Part shown: piece after piece, positions 34,901-46,238 of the stretch | How the letters are laid out: the number at the start of each line of letters is the position of its first letter | Numbering within the stretch: position 1 is the first letter of the stretch | Translations under genes and position numbers: made by a program | Assembly: GCA_015501585.1 (NCBI GenBank) | Contig: JADNRY010000239.1 | Coordinates: forward strand, 31,288 to 95,287 | From: Rhodocollybia butyracea | Lineage: Eukaryota > Basidiomycota > Agaricomycetes > Agaricales > Omphalotaceae | Length of the DNA stretch: 64,000 bases | Reading direction: 5' to 3' | The notes under the pieces: model-generated | Database searches by the model: none | Told to the model about the DNA's origin: nothing | Seen by the model: only the letters and a program-made list of their open reading frames with translations

Positions 34901-35928
34901 ATGGGTATTCCCACAGGTCAAATCTGTGGGTCACCTGTTAGGAACTGGACTCATGTCCATCCTTAATCTCATCTACAGTTGTTGGACTGTGTCAAGCTTC
35001 ATGCGTGTCTACACATGAAACTTGTCATATTATCTAAGTATCTTTACAGTATATAAACTACATACTCATACTGAGACAATAGAGATCTCTTTCTTCGGAA
35101 CCACCACCATCACTTCAGCACCTCGGAAATACCTCCCAGAGATGTGTAGGGACTGGCCAAATCACAGGCAGATCCCCCGTCAAACTCAATACTTGATTCC
35201 GAGTATAGACTCAGTCAATGTATCTCAACTGCTGGCAATGGCCATGAATTTCCAGTATTATGGCAAACTGGCCGCAGTCGGCTGACCATCACTGACCTTG
35301 CGCTGACCCCTCTATCACTTGTAGTGCCTATTCCAATCCAGCCTAATGAGACTCAATGACAGTCAATGACTTGCATAGAATGTTGTAGTGGCCCACCCAT
35401 CCCAACCACCAAGCCCCACCAATGCTCACTGACACTTGCTGATACCCTTGGCACTGATACTCCCTCACTGACCCTCATCTTATTTAAGCAAAATAGTCAA
35501 GGCAAGCCATGGGCTTGAACGGTGGACCTGCAGACATCAAGCTTGATCTGGACACTATAACCACTCCCCCATTAGCACTTCATAAATATATAATAATTAA
35601 CATAGTATCTGCACTTCTAGGGCTCAACTTGCCAAAGCTTTTGTTAGCTCTTGCCTGTAAATTATCAATGACCTCAACCAGCAACAGTGAAATTCAATGG
35701 CAAGTACATATCATTGATCAGTCAACTAGAAACACTGATAATATATCAGCAAAGTTGTTAATACCTACAGGTTGAAAATTTATAATCTCTTGCTATTATC
35801 AAAGGGCAAAATATTACTACTGTTGTTAATATCAAGACTACAGCGTGAGGCGCTTGTTGTTTTCTATCCTAAGTCCCTGTAAGGTGGCCATTGTCCCTTT
35901 GTATTTGTGAGCTAAAGCTAGTATTAAG

Positions 35929-35994
35929 CAATGCCGAGGTTACTCTCGTTAGGGTTAGCTAAAGCTAACCCTAACAGAGTAACTGTTGGCATTG
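35929..35994. repeat. Foldback with TTAGGG-like stem
   Basis: Arms of about 32 bases: left CAATGCC, then GTTACTCTCGTTAGGGTTAG; right CTAACCCTAACAGAGTAAC, then GGCATTG. The loop is only a few bases. The stem itself contains a telomere-like GTTAGGGTTAG, and the telomere-like tract starts 20 bases further on. Confidence 0.85.
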
Positions 35995-36015
35995 CCAAAA
36001 GTGCGGTAAGACTTG

Positions 36016-36100
36016 TAGGGTTTTGGTTTTGGTTTTGGTTTAGGGTTTGGTTAGGGTTTAGGGTTTAGGGTTAGGGTTTAGGGTTTGGTTAGGGTTAGGG
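36016..36100 (+). repeat. Interstitial telomere-like tract
   Basis: About 85 bases of TTTTGG, then TTTAGGG and TTAGGG units, irregular at the left and more canonical to the right. Fungal telomeres of this group are typically TTAGGG repeats. Genes lie on both sides in the window, so this is internal. A further TTAGGGTT occurs at 36241 after a 140 bp GC-rich insert. Confidence 0.88.
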
Positions 36101-36240
36101 TGCGCCGCAGGCGCTCCGCATATATATCCTGCGTAAATGAGGCTTTAGGGTGCCCGCCGACGACTTCCCGGCTTGGGGGACCCCCCGAGCTTGCGAGGGA
36201 GGGGAGGGAAGCGGAGGCGGGCCCGAAATTTACGCGTCGC
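36101..36240. repeat. GC-rich foldback inside the telomere-like tract
   Basis: A GC-rich island in AT-rich surroundings. Outer arms are GCGTAAAT (36131-36138) and ATTTACGC (36228-36235). Inner arms are GCCCGCCGACGACTTCCC (36152-36169) and GGGAAGCGGAGGCGGGC (36206-36222). The centre has GGGGGACCCCCC. It sits between TTAGGG(T) on both sides, as if inserted in or captured with telomere repeats. Confidence 0.75.
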
Positions 36241-36512
36241 TTAGGGTTACATAATTAATAAACACCGGAATTCATAATAACAAGGTTGATTATATTATGG
36301 CTGGTGGATAGAAGCAAGGAATTATAAATTACTGATTCATTGTTATATCAACGGAAAATATATAAAATCTGTGTCCTACGCTCGATCAGTATGGGGGTGC
36401 ACTGAGGACGCCTGACGTGGCTCTACAAGTCCTAGAGAGCCTTGTCCTACCACTGTAACCATTGATGGGGCTTAAGAGATTGTCAGTGACAGTCAGTGAG
36501 AATCACTGACTG

Positions 36513-36945
36513 TCATACCAATGACTTTGTTGTACTTGAGCACACATACTATTAAGCCCCTGAATGCACAGATGCACTCTCCTGGGTACCAGTGACTTTG
36601 TCATACTTGAGTGTAGTTGACATGGTATATGCATACTACTCTGATGTTGTAGATAATTTTCCTAGAGTCTATGAGTGTATTAGAGGCCTGGACACTCAAT
36701 TCCAAGCCCCCGAATGCACAGATGCACACTCCTGGGTACCAATGACTTTAATGTACTTGAGTGTAGCTTTTACATGTACTACTCTGAGCATGGTGTCAAT
36801 AATTTTCCTAGAGTATATGAGTGTACTAGAGGCCTGTACACCCAATTCCAGGCCCCTGAATGCACAGATGCACTCTCCTCGATATCAATGGCATTAATGT
36901 ACTTGAGCGTAGCTTATACCTGTACTACTGTGAGCATGTTGTGTG
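36513..36945. repeat. Tandem repeat of about 150 bp, nearly three units
   Basis: The landmark GCCCC(T/C)GAATGCACAGATG starts at 36556, 36706 and 36852 (periods 150 and 146), each followed by ACTCCTGGGTACCA or a variant, TACTTGAG and TACTACT. A truncated unit precedes the first. It lies immediately after the 3' end of the NB-ARC-TPR pseudogene and has no stable frame. Confidence 0.85.
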
Positions 36946-39492
36946 CTATAATACTTTATAGTACATCATTCCAGAATTCTTCTCCCAGTTCTGCTCCCTG
37001 CTCCTGTTTGCCAAGTTTTGTATTCTGCCAAGGGTGGCTGGGTGCTCTTCTCCCAGAACCTTCTTTGACACCTCCAAAAGAGGCTCTTCTAGTTGTAACA
37101 CATCATTGTATCTTCCAACCTCAGAGTATCTCATGGCTAGGTTTTGGATTCTAAAAAGAGTGCCTGGGTGCTCTTCTCTCAAAACCTTCTTTGAGACCTC
37201 CAACAGAGGCTCTTCCAGTTGTAAAGCTTGAGTATATCTTCCAACCTGAGAATATCTGTTTCCCAAGTTTTGTACCCTGGAAAGGGTCCCCGGGTGCTCT
37301 TCTCCCAAAACCTTCTTTGAAACCTTCAAAAGAGGCTCTTCCAGCTGCAAAGCTTCATTGTATCTTCCAACCTGAGAGTATCTCATTGCCAAGTTCTGTA
37401 TTCTGCTAAGAGTGGCTGGGTGCTCTTCTCCCAAAACCTTCTTTGAGAGCTTCAAAAGTGGTTCTTCCAATTGCAAAGAATCTTTGTATCTTCCATCCTG
37501 AGAATATCTGACTGCCAAGTTTTGTATTCTGCTAAGAGTGGCTGGGTGCTCTGCTCCTAAAACCTTCTTTGAGACCTCCAAAAGTGGCTCTTCCAGCTGC
37601 AAAGCATCCTTGTATCTTCCAACCTCAGAGTATCTCATGGCTCAGTTCTGTATTCTGAGAAGAGTGTCTGGATGCTCACCTCCCAGAATCTTCTTTGAGA
37701 GCTTCAAAAGAGGCTCTTCCAGTTGCAAAGCATCCTTGTCTCTGCCAACCTGAGAATATCTCATTGCCAAGTTTTGTATTCTGCTAAGAGTGTCTTGATG
37801 CCTTTCTCCCAACACCTTTTGTGAGACCTCCACAAGAGGCTCCTCTAGCTGCAGTGCATCTGTATATCTTCCACAGCCACCATATACTTCCCCCACACTT
37901 TGCATCACCGCAAGTGTTTCCGGATGTTGTTCTCCTAGGGCTTGCCTTGTTTCCTCTAACACTAGCTCCATCAGCTTTGAAGCAACTGCATCATAACCAC
38001 ACTTGCTCCATAACCTTGCAATAGCTCTGTTTGTATATCTATTGCCTCCAATATCAAATCTTCTGCAGTGTGCTACTTATAATCTCATATATCCCATGTC
38101 ATTAGTCTGCATCCCCTACAGTAACTGCCACAATATTTTGAGCTCCTTCCTGAACAGCCCGTCTGTTAGACTCTACCATACTGTTTTCAATCCATGTATG
38201 TATTAATGGATGTAGTGAATAAAATCCATCTCTTTCAACAGTCACAAGAGAGTAGGACAGCAGCTCCTCAATAATTTTCTTTATTTCCATCTCATTCCAT
38301 TGAAGCTCTGGTGAGCTCAGGACCTCCAATTGGGCTTGTGCTGCCAGTGACGGCCCTTTCCAAGTTTTTATTCTCTCAAGAGCTCTCTGAAATAGAGCAG
38401 ACAGTATTCTCTCATAGTGATAGCAGGAGCATATTCTCAAAAATGTTTTACTTTTCTCTGTCAAGATCTCCCAGCTTATGTCCCATGTGGCATAAACAGA
38501 AAGGTTGAAGTTGTCAGTGCTTTGTTTGAGGGGCTTGCTTAGCAAACTTGACAGATGCTTTTCAAATGTCTCCAAATAGCTGCCAATGCAGTTGGTCGAT
38601 TTATATATAATCCTGCATGGACCAAGGCCAATGTAGAATAATGTACCCTGGCTGCAATCTGACCAGCAATCAATTGCTCAGCATTGCTGCTGTGGAGACC
38701 TTTTATGGCATGCTTTAACAGAAGTTCAATTCCATCCTGGGGTAGCATATCTTTAACTTCTGTCAAATTTGGAGATAGTGCATCAAGATGGCGGTTGCGT
38801 GATGTAATGATCAGATTTACAGTGTTTCCCTCTGGTAAAAATTGCCCAAGGTTAATGTTTGGATCATCAGCATTATCCATCACAATCAACCATTCTTCAT
38901 TGTCCTTTCCTAGTAATTGGAGTCCTACTCTCCAGCTATCGGGCTGGAGCCCGTTCTCGATTGCAATATCATAATAACTTGCTTGAATAGATTCTTCAGA
39001 GTGGGCTGAAACAAAGTACTGCTTTGTGAATCTGCAAAATTCAACTCAGTAGGCAAATATAATATGATTTATCTGTCCAGGGTAATAGTACCTTGTTTTT
39101 GATAGTTGTACAAACTCTAAAACACATTGTGTCTTTCCAACACCACCAATACCCAGCAGGAGAAATATCTTCCTTTCTGTAGTCATGGGCTGAACTCCAA
39201 AATAGGTGTCCATTTCCTTCAAGATATCTTTCCGCCCAGTAAAAAAAAGTGTGGCTGCAGGAAAATCTGTCATTCCTGGAGTATAACCTATCAATTTGCT
39301 CAGCACAGGAAAGTAGTGAAGACCGAGAATCAAGACATGTTATATACCTGGTGGAGCAGTATTTTGAATCTCTGCCCTTGAGTTCTCAATGGGATTCAAA
39401 ACATAAAATGAAGATCCATGTATGGCAAAGTTTGATGCCCCTGCAAAAAAGTTGCTATGCACATTGATTATACCAATTATGCCTCGGGTCAT
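36946..39492 (-). pseudogene. STAND protein: NB-ARC with TPR repeats (broken)
   Basis: Minus strand, start proposed at ATG 39492-39490. The first exon encodes an N-terminal FFAGASNFAIHGSSF motif. Then comes P-loop LLLGIGGVGKTQ, an intron (about 39095-39030), Walker B-like WLIVMDNADD, LIITSRN, TLALVHAG, a winged-helix-like section (SLHPLIHTW) and TPR units at the C-terminus. Breaks: a one-base shift near 38600, where LYIN should continue into CIGSYLETF; an unjoinable step near 38100 that may be an intron but leaves the frame wrong; and a TGA at 37644-37642 inside the second canonical TPR unit. Plant- and fungus-type NB-ARC-TPR proteins act as ligand-gated switches. This copy is probably not functional unless one lesion is an assembly error. 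Confidence 0.8.
36990..37968 (-). repeat. Tandem 126 bp TPR-coding repeats
   Basis: About eight 42 aa kinesin-light-chain-type TPR units of the form ALQLEEPLLEVSKKVLGEEH, then PATLSRIQNLAMRYSQVGR. The unit nearest the NB-ARC side is the most divergent; the others are nearly identical at DNA level, with changes confined to a few positions (E/K, V/L after PLL; A/G/D in the H-P-x-T-L turn). Confidence 0.9.
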
Positions 39493-41224
39493 ATTTAGAT
39501 ACCTACGCAGCAGACATTGTGACTTGTAGGCTTGTTGTAGTCAAAGTGGGGATCAAAAGACGCGCAAAATGGCCCGTTTTATAATGCCTGATACATGTCA
39601 GATGATGTATTTGATTGATCTGATCTTCCCAGCGTGTATTGTATTCTCGTACAATTGACTGATGATCAGGCCGGGCCGTATGGAAAGATGATTTTTAACG
39701 TAGCCAAGCTGATGTTGGCAGATCGGGACATGGACCTCAGATAATATTGTAAATCTATTACTACTTATTTATTGTCACTGCTCTCATTTCTCCCAGCTCT
39801 GTTCTTGGATGAGAAGTTAACTTATGCCCTGAGCTAAGAGTACAAGGCTGAGTGTTCTGTGTATGCCTCACATGAGAGTGCATGCCCTATTCAGTGTCAT
39901 CGGAAATAAGAAGTAATCAAAGCACTACTCAGCCTCCTATTGTAAGGGCTGTCAGGTCTGGGGTTTACAAATCTTCCAGTAGAATTGCATGATACAAAAC
40001 AAAAACACAAGGCCAGCTTCGAAAAAAAATGACAGCCTGTAGGCTGTACATTGAATCAAGTCCTGAAATGTGATAAGTTAATATCCCTACCACTACTGAC
40101 AACTGTATCATTACAACCATAAGTTCACATAATGTATAACACATGCCCATGAACTAGGCCATTTTATAAAAAGTAATTGCCAGGCCCCCCTCCAGTTTGA
40201 ACCTAGCTTTTCAGAAAAATACACAAGGCATAACAAATTTTTCAGCCAGGGGCATGAACCGAACTATATTTTGTAACTCATCACTGAGGGACCTGAACAT
40301 GTAAATTTTGAACTTCAACCATAACACATGACACTCCATGAATTTATGGTTGTAATGATACAGTAAACAATGTGAGAGACTCCTGCATCATGGTTCATTC
40401 ACTAGGGCTTTTCGATAGAAATTTATGAAACACTTCCTGGATATTGAAGAGATTTTGTTAGTTTCAAAATCAAGCAGCTGAGCGTACAAATGTTACATCA
40501 GCCACATGTAAGCCTGGGCTTACCACAGTTTCTATAATATGCATATATAGTGGCCAGTGACTATTCAAGTAACTTGAATGTTTTGTTCCTTTTGGTGTAA
40601 CGGTTATAGTTGGCCACTTTGACCTGCTTACACCACATTGGTCTATTTTGATTTCAATCTCCCTTCTTCATAGTCCTCCAGTTCCTCTGGGCCAAAGGCG
40701 GCTGGGCCCATCAGCAAAACGTGGGTGAGCTGGAGCCGCTGTCAAGCACCATACAGCTGTTTCCAGTGGCTCCCAGCGCTGTACAGTGCCGGAAAGCGGC
40801 TTCCCGTCCATACACCTTTTGCTAATTTGAACATGGAGAGAAGAGCAAGAAGTCTTGAGATAGATGGAGAGAAAAACTGAAGAGTTCCGCTGAAAAAGGT
40901 TGTCCAGGAACGTGGAGACCAGAACAAGCACTCAGTGCTTGATAAAAACGAGTGGTTCTTTGCTACCACTAAAGATAGCAGCACAAACTTTTGACTTCAC
41001 ATTCTCCTAACAGTAGCTGTGCTCGAAAACAAGGCCAACTCAACTGAACCGGTGTTCTTAATTTTATACTCCCTCTTGCTCCCACTATGGTGCGTGACTA
41101 GCACAGTGCACCGCGCTTACTGCATCAATATTTAAATCTCTCTTGTCATTCATTCAGTATGCTGGTGCATCATTTTGCTACTCTACAATTTAGTCTTCAG
41201 ATGCCCAAAGCTCCTCACCAGTGA
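39493..41224. other. Gene-poor stretch upstream of the NB-ARC-TPR pseudogene
   Basis: No supported gene. The promoter of the minus-strand STAND gene would lie at its left end. A separate inverted-repeat element lies at 40103-40363. Confidence 0.4.
40103..40363. repeat. 261 bp inverted-repeat (MITE-like) element
   Basis: Perfect terminal inverted repeats of 20 bases: CTGTATCATTACAACC... at 40103-40122 and its complement at 40344-40363. The inside is AT-rich without ORFs. No clear target duplication is visible, so the insertion mode is uncertain. Confidence 0.65.
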
Positions 41225-41345
41225 GTCACATCTACCGCTCTCTGAAATCTTTTGACTTGGGTTTTACCAGATGGAGGTTGAGCTGGGGACATGGCATAAC
41301 ATCTGATCGTTCAAGCTTGTGAATAGCAAATTGACAGATTTTCAC
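41225..41345 (+). pseudogene. F-box-like family, short internal relic
   Basis: CTCTCTGAAATCTTTTGACTTGG and GGGGACATGGCATAACATC are near-identical to the mid-gene SLKSLELG and GTWHNIT codons of the paralogues (compare 8525-8605), and the spacing between them is similar. Flanks are unrelated. It is a 120 base fragment stranded between the STAND pseudogene and the P450, more than 4 kb from the nearest copy. Confidence 0.65.
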
Positions 41346-41855
41346 CTGAGCTGGTCAATGATTCTCCTCACAGCGCTGTTTCCTCTGTTTTACAACTCAG
41401 TCCCGGAAGCACTCAAATAAATCCCAAGACGAAGCCCGTTAGCTGTTGAGCATATCATGTCGTTGCGACATGGTATGCTCGCAAATTTCAGTGCATGTAA
41501 TGCAGCCACGGAAGGAATGCAAAGAGCGGTATCCGAAACCTTTTGGAGCTACGGTAAACCTTGCACGAACCTTTCTTCAGCCATTGATTGGCTCATTCCC
41601 ATTGCTGGTTGACAAAATTGCTCACGAATTTTTACGTTACTCAAGTTGACTCGTGTACTATCCACAGTAGCAAGATCGTATCGTACGCCTACCGAATTCC
41701 CTCTTCTGAGTGCCCCCACCTGCCATCAAGTTTCGAAAACTAGTGCAATGTCCATGTTCAAATGTTCAACGACGTTTAAAAACCAATGGAACGCGATTAG
41801 GTCTAAAATAATCACCGTCAGGATAAGCGGCATGTCAGCAAACCAGAAATACTGC

Positions 41856-44138
41856 TCACGTTATGGTAAGTATAATCCTGGATGCCAGCACTCGAGCACT
41901 CCTCTCCGAAAACGTCTCACTAGCAAACTGAGGCTCTTCCTTGATCTCAATCTTGTACCTCAAGACGATCATTGTTAGAGCCGCGATGGCTTCTGTTTCA
42001 AAGAACCTGAAGAAGTGGATTCGATAGGCGATATACGTAACACGTAGTGACTTACTTTCGCCCAATACATGCGCGAGGCCCTACAGCCAGTGAGAGAGGA
42101 TTTGATTAAATGAAGGACACAGATAATTCTTACCGGCTCCAAAGGGAAGGAACGCATCTCGAGGCCAGTCCGGGTCTAAGAATCGAGCAGGTCGGAATTC
42201 CTCAGGATCTTCCCAGTATCTAGCTGGGAGAAATATCATGCGTGGGACTAGAGAAAATTATACCGATGGCAGGCAAACATACGATTGTAGTGTACACCAA
42301 TTGTGTTGATCATGATAGGTGTCCCTTGAGGTAAGATAAAATCATGCTTTCCGCCAGCAGCATTACTGATAACCAGTCTTGTGTCTTCTGCACTGTACTT
42401 TGTGAAAGTGTGCCCCTGGAGAAAGAAAAAAAGTCGGAAGAGCGCAAATAATTGGGCGGACAACAGTCTCACGGGAGTGAACAATCGCAGAGTCTCGTTC
42501 AACACACTACCTGTCCCATTTAGTAATAGATAACAATCCCGACTGTATCATCAACACCAACTCACGCCATTGACCGAGTGAACTGGGGCATTTGTTCATA
42601 TGACTAGGATCCCTATTAGAAGCTCGGACCACAGATAATGAATGGATGGGGCTCACAGGCATTCTACCGTCAGCGAGCACCGACTTGATTTGCTGGAACA
42701 GTAGCTCTTGCTCATCTTGATAAAGAGCAAGTAACGCAAAGGTAAAGCAGAGAGTGTGAGCAGTAGTCTACAAAAAACCGATGAATACCCAAAAAGAAAA
42801 GTTGAATGAGTAATTGTATACTTCGTGTCCTGCGAAGAGGAATATGAAAATATTTCCAGTCACATCTTGGTCAGTGAATGTTGGATCATCGAGACTAGCT
42901 TCAAGAAGATTTGTGAGAAGGTCGTCTCTCTCTTCCTTTTTCTCTGCAATTCGCCGCTCAGCAATAAATTCCAGCATATACATCTACAGCAGTTACATAT
43001 CAGCTCTTTAGAGCCAAACAAGGAGATAAATCCTACATTAAGTTCCTCAAAAGCAAGTCGGACTCGGCGAAGCCGTTTAGTAAGTCCCAGGGCCCAATTC
43101 GGAACCACAACTTTGGTCATGAGATTCAAAGTAACTTCGTGTATAGCGTCTTTAAACGACATTCGATGGTTTGGAGGAATAGTTTCCTCGTCTTCCCATG
43201 ATATTCTCCGGCCAAAAGCTAAAGAAGAAAGCGCCAGTCTTGAGCCATGTACAATAGATGTAAAAATTTGGTGTTTACCGGCGGCACTCAGAACAAATAG
43301 GGCAATCTACATGTATAGGTGAGCGATATATTGAACCCAAGAGTTAGTAGGTCTCACTGGGAGGGTGATACTACGTGCGTGATCGAGGACAATTTCATCT
43401 CGAGATCCCCAGACGTTGTCAAAAAGGTCAAGCATGATCTTCTTGGATTCGTCCCAGATAAGCTTATTGTTCCGCTGTTCGGGAATTCATCTAGTCCAGC
43501 CCATATAATCGATAAGTAAGGGGAACATACATCATTAAAAGTAGGCGCAGCAATCTTTCGATACTTCTTCCATTCGTCTCCTTCCGAAGCTATGATGTTG
43601 TCTCCAAACAGTGATAAAACCTTGTACATTTGTACAGGTTTCGGAAACCTAGCTCGAGAACTGGTGACTTCCCTGATCACGGTGGGGTCCACCAGAGATA
43701 TAGTAGCACCCAAAGGGAGGATATTTACCTGAAGCACGATTAGAATTCGTCCAATGCAAATTTGAAATGCGCACATGTACAGTAGCCTCCCATCCCGCTT
43801 TGTTATATTCTGTTGTCTAGTTCTTTAGCGCAATCGGCATATGATTACGATAATATCACCTTTAAATTTGCCAGTCCACGCAGAAGATCTTCCGCTTACG
43901 ATACCCGGAATCCCGCCAGGAAAAAGCAATCCAAGAACTGAAACTCGAGAGAATAGAGTTGTAATATACGAAGGACTCGGAGCCCTAGACGGAATCCATG
44001 AGCTTGAGTACATCGCGAGTGGTGTAGATCTTACCCTATCACTTGAACCAGTCGTCTATACTCCAAATATCTCTGTACTGCTAGCAGAGTCAGGAAAGAC
44101 AATCCAAAAATTACCACTTTCGAGAACATTGAGTCCAT
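41856..44138 (-). CDS. Cytochrome P450 monooxygenase
   Basis: Start at 44138; [19 protein letters not shown] is a typical N-terminal membrane anchor. About nine or more exons with short GT-AG introns can be joined through the family landmarks: [14 protein letters not shown] (C-helix WxxxR), FLFAGHE joined to TTAHTLCF across an intron (I-helix AGxET), NETLRLF (ExxR), FRPARFLD, and FLPFGA joined to GPRACIGRK (haem loop FxxGxxxCxG, with the Cys ligand). The last exon ends IILTIT at a TGA (41858-41856). All catalytic residues are present, so it looks functional. It should be an ER-bound, haem-thiolate oxidase needing a P450 reductase. Substrate unknown; no biosynthetic cluster partners are visible. 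I have not assigned a CYP family. Confidence 0.88.
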
Positions 44139-46210
44139 GGTTATGATATGAGGTCTTTGCACTCGAGGAGGGAGTCAACAAGGTCTCAAGACTCGGAAAG
44201 CATGAACCCTTCTGATTGAGGGCAAGTATCGATGTGAATTTGCCATCGGGCCCCGGTTCCTGTTATTATATTTGCTGAGGGATCATATCGATCATGGTTC
44301 CTGCAGCGGTGAATTCTCAGGTCAGACGTCAAGGTAAGTAAACTACTAAACACTGACAACAATTTGAAAGTCCGTCCAGACTTTCCTAATCTGTGACTCT
44401 GGCCGTATGCTCTGTCAATGTTGAGGCTTCATAGCACACAATCAGTATCATCTGACCTACTTCTGTGGTGTGTAGTGGGAAGTTGTTACTACTAAGGACT
44501 TGACTTCGGCAAGCAATCAACGAGGTCAACTGTTTGAAGAAGCACATGACCTGCTAAGTTTGTCTCCCGTAGGCAGACTCAACCTCGGCAAGCGAGCTTA
44601 ATTTAGAGTCTGCACAAAGTCACGCCGCGTGATCTGGACCTCGGCGCCTCGACCCTTAGAGACCAAGTGTTTCCTTTTATATCCGAAATGTCCATATATA
44701 TCCAGCATTTCCATTTATATCCAACTCGATTTTGAGTGCTTTGAGTGGCCATCCTTCCTCATTTCAATACGAAAAAGAATCATACGTAGTCTGAAATACA
44801 TTTTTAGTGTCTCCATCTCCCAAAGACACGAGAATTCAAGCTCAAGCGCTCAAGCTTGGACGCTGGCATCAAGCACATCGAGAGGTGACGCAAGCACTAC
44901 ACGTGACTCAAAAATCGAACTACGGCTTCACCGGCCCTACTTTGTGTAGACTACTGCTAAGTGCCGACCGGCTTTTGGTTTTTTTATATCGTGAACCACT
45001 TTTCTTTCTTCGCTACCGCTAGCTCCAACCTCGGCTTGCACGACGCAGTCAAGAGATTTAGGAGTCCGGCCGTCCGGCTTTGGGATCATTAAATTCCTGG
45101 CGGCCCTTGTTCTTATTCATGAACGAACGTTCTTCCGACAACTTCTCGTCACTGCCGTGTCTCTGTACTTAGTACTATCAGAATCTACAGTAACCATTGC
45201 TCTTACGGTTGTCTTACGGAGAAGAATAGGGAATCAGCTCAAGTCACGGTGCTCTTACTGTCTCATCCGGAAAAAGAAACGTCTAGCTACAAACGTACAG
45301 CGTAGATGAAACTCGTTTATCTCTTTTACCAAAGAAGCCTCTAAAGGTATGTTCTCAATGACACCTATTTCGGAGATTCTTCTAATGCATACTGCAGCTA
45401 TGTACGGGAACAATCTCCAGCAAACTCCATACAATCATCCCCTCATGTTCAGATTGTTCTAACGTCAGCTTGTTCAATCTGTACGCCAAGATTTATGTCG
45501 TGTCTATCGACCCTACAATTCTCCTCCGCGACCATGTTCTAATGTTGGCTGTACGCCACGCGCCAAGATTTATCTCGTATCTCTACCGACCCCCAATGTA
45601 CGAAGATCTTTACCGCTTCCACCAATCTACCGACGATTCCCTCCAAAGCTTACATCACGAATCGCATTTCCCGAACCTCCATACGGCCTAACAGCATACG
45701 GTCCTCACGGTTGTTCGATGTTAAGATTACCCGGATCTTCCACTAAAAAGACTGTTTGGTGACGCGGTACTTTGAATGTATCGGGTATAGCGACTGAAGA
45801 CCCAAGTGTTTTAGACGCCTCCGGAGATTTTCATATGCGGATTTCGGATAGATGAGAGTTCGATGGAGGTTTTAGGAGGTTATGTCGTTCAGCGTGGTCG
45901 TGGTGTATTGCAGGTTGTATGGTGTTGGGATAGCGGATACTGGGTTTCGTTGAGAGGCGGACGATGCATGGATAATGAGCTAACTATCCAGCCTTGGAAT
46001 ATTGACGTCGGAAGGATGGATCTCGGGGTATCCGTACCCACGGAATTCACGAATTTTCTACAATGAATTTTTCCTTTTTTTTCCTTGGTCGAATCAAGCT
46101 ACGCCACTGCGGTCATTAGGATCTGTGCCAAAAGTGCAGGCTGCAGCATATCTTTGTTTACTTATGTTCAACGTTCAATGGCTCGTACTTATGTACAAAC
46201 GCTCAGTGAT
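44139..46210. other. Spacer before copy 5 with second-gene relic (about 45.3-45.8 kb)
   Basis: 44.15-45.3 kb shows no supported gene. From about 45340 the recurring unit appears: an AAAGGTATGTTCTC donor-like site, CAAGATTTATGTCGTGTCTATCG (DLCRVYR-like), a second near-copy CCAAGATTTATCTCGTATC 90 bases on, CCATACGGCC, and CTGTTTGGTGACGCGGTAC. The order matches the units after copies 1, 2, 4, 6 and 8 but here lies upstream of copy 5, implying that an F-box copy to its left was lost. Confidence 0.45.
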
Positions 46211-46238
46211 GGCGCTTATTCAAAATACTTTTTTCTCG

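Noticed and set aside
36016..36100. Chromosome end
   Set aside because: Gene-bearing sequence continues on both sides and the repeat is degenerate, so it is interstitial.
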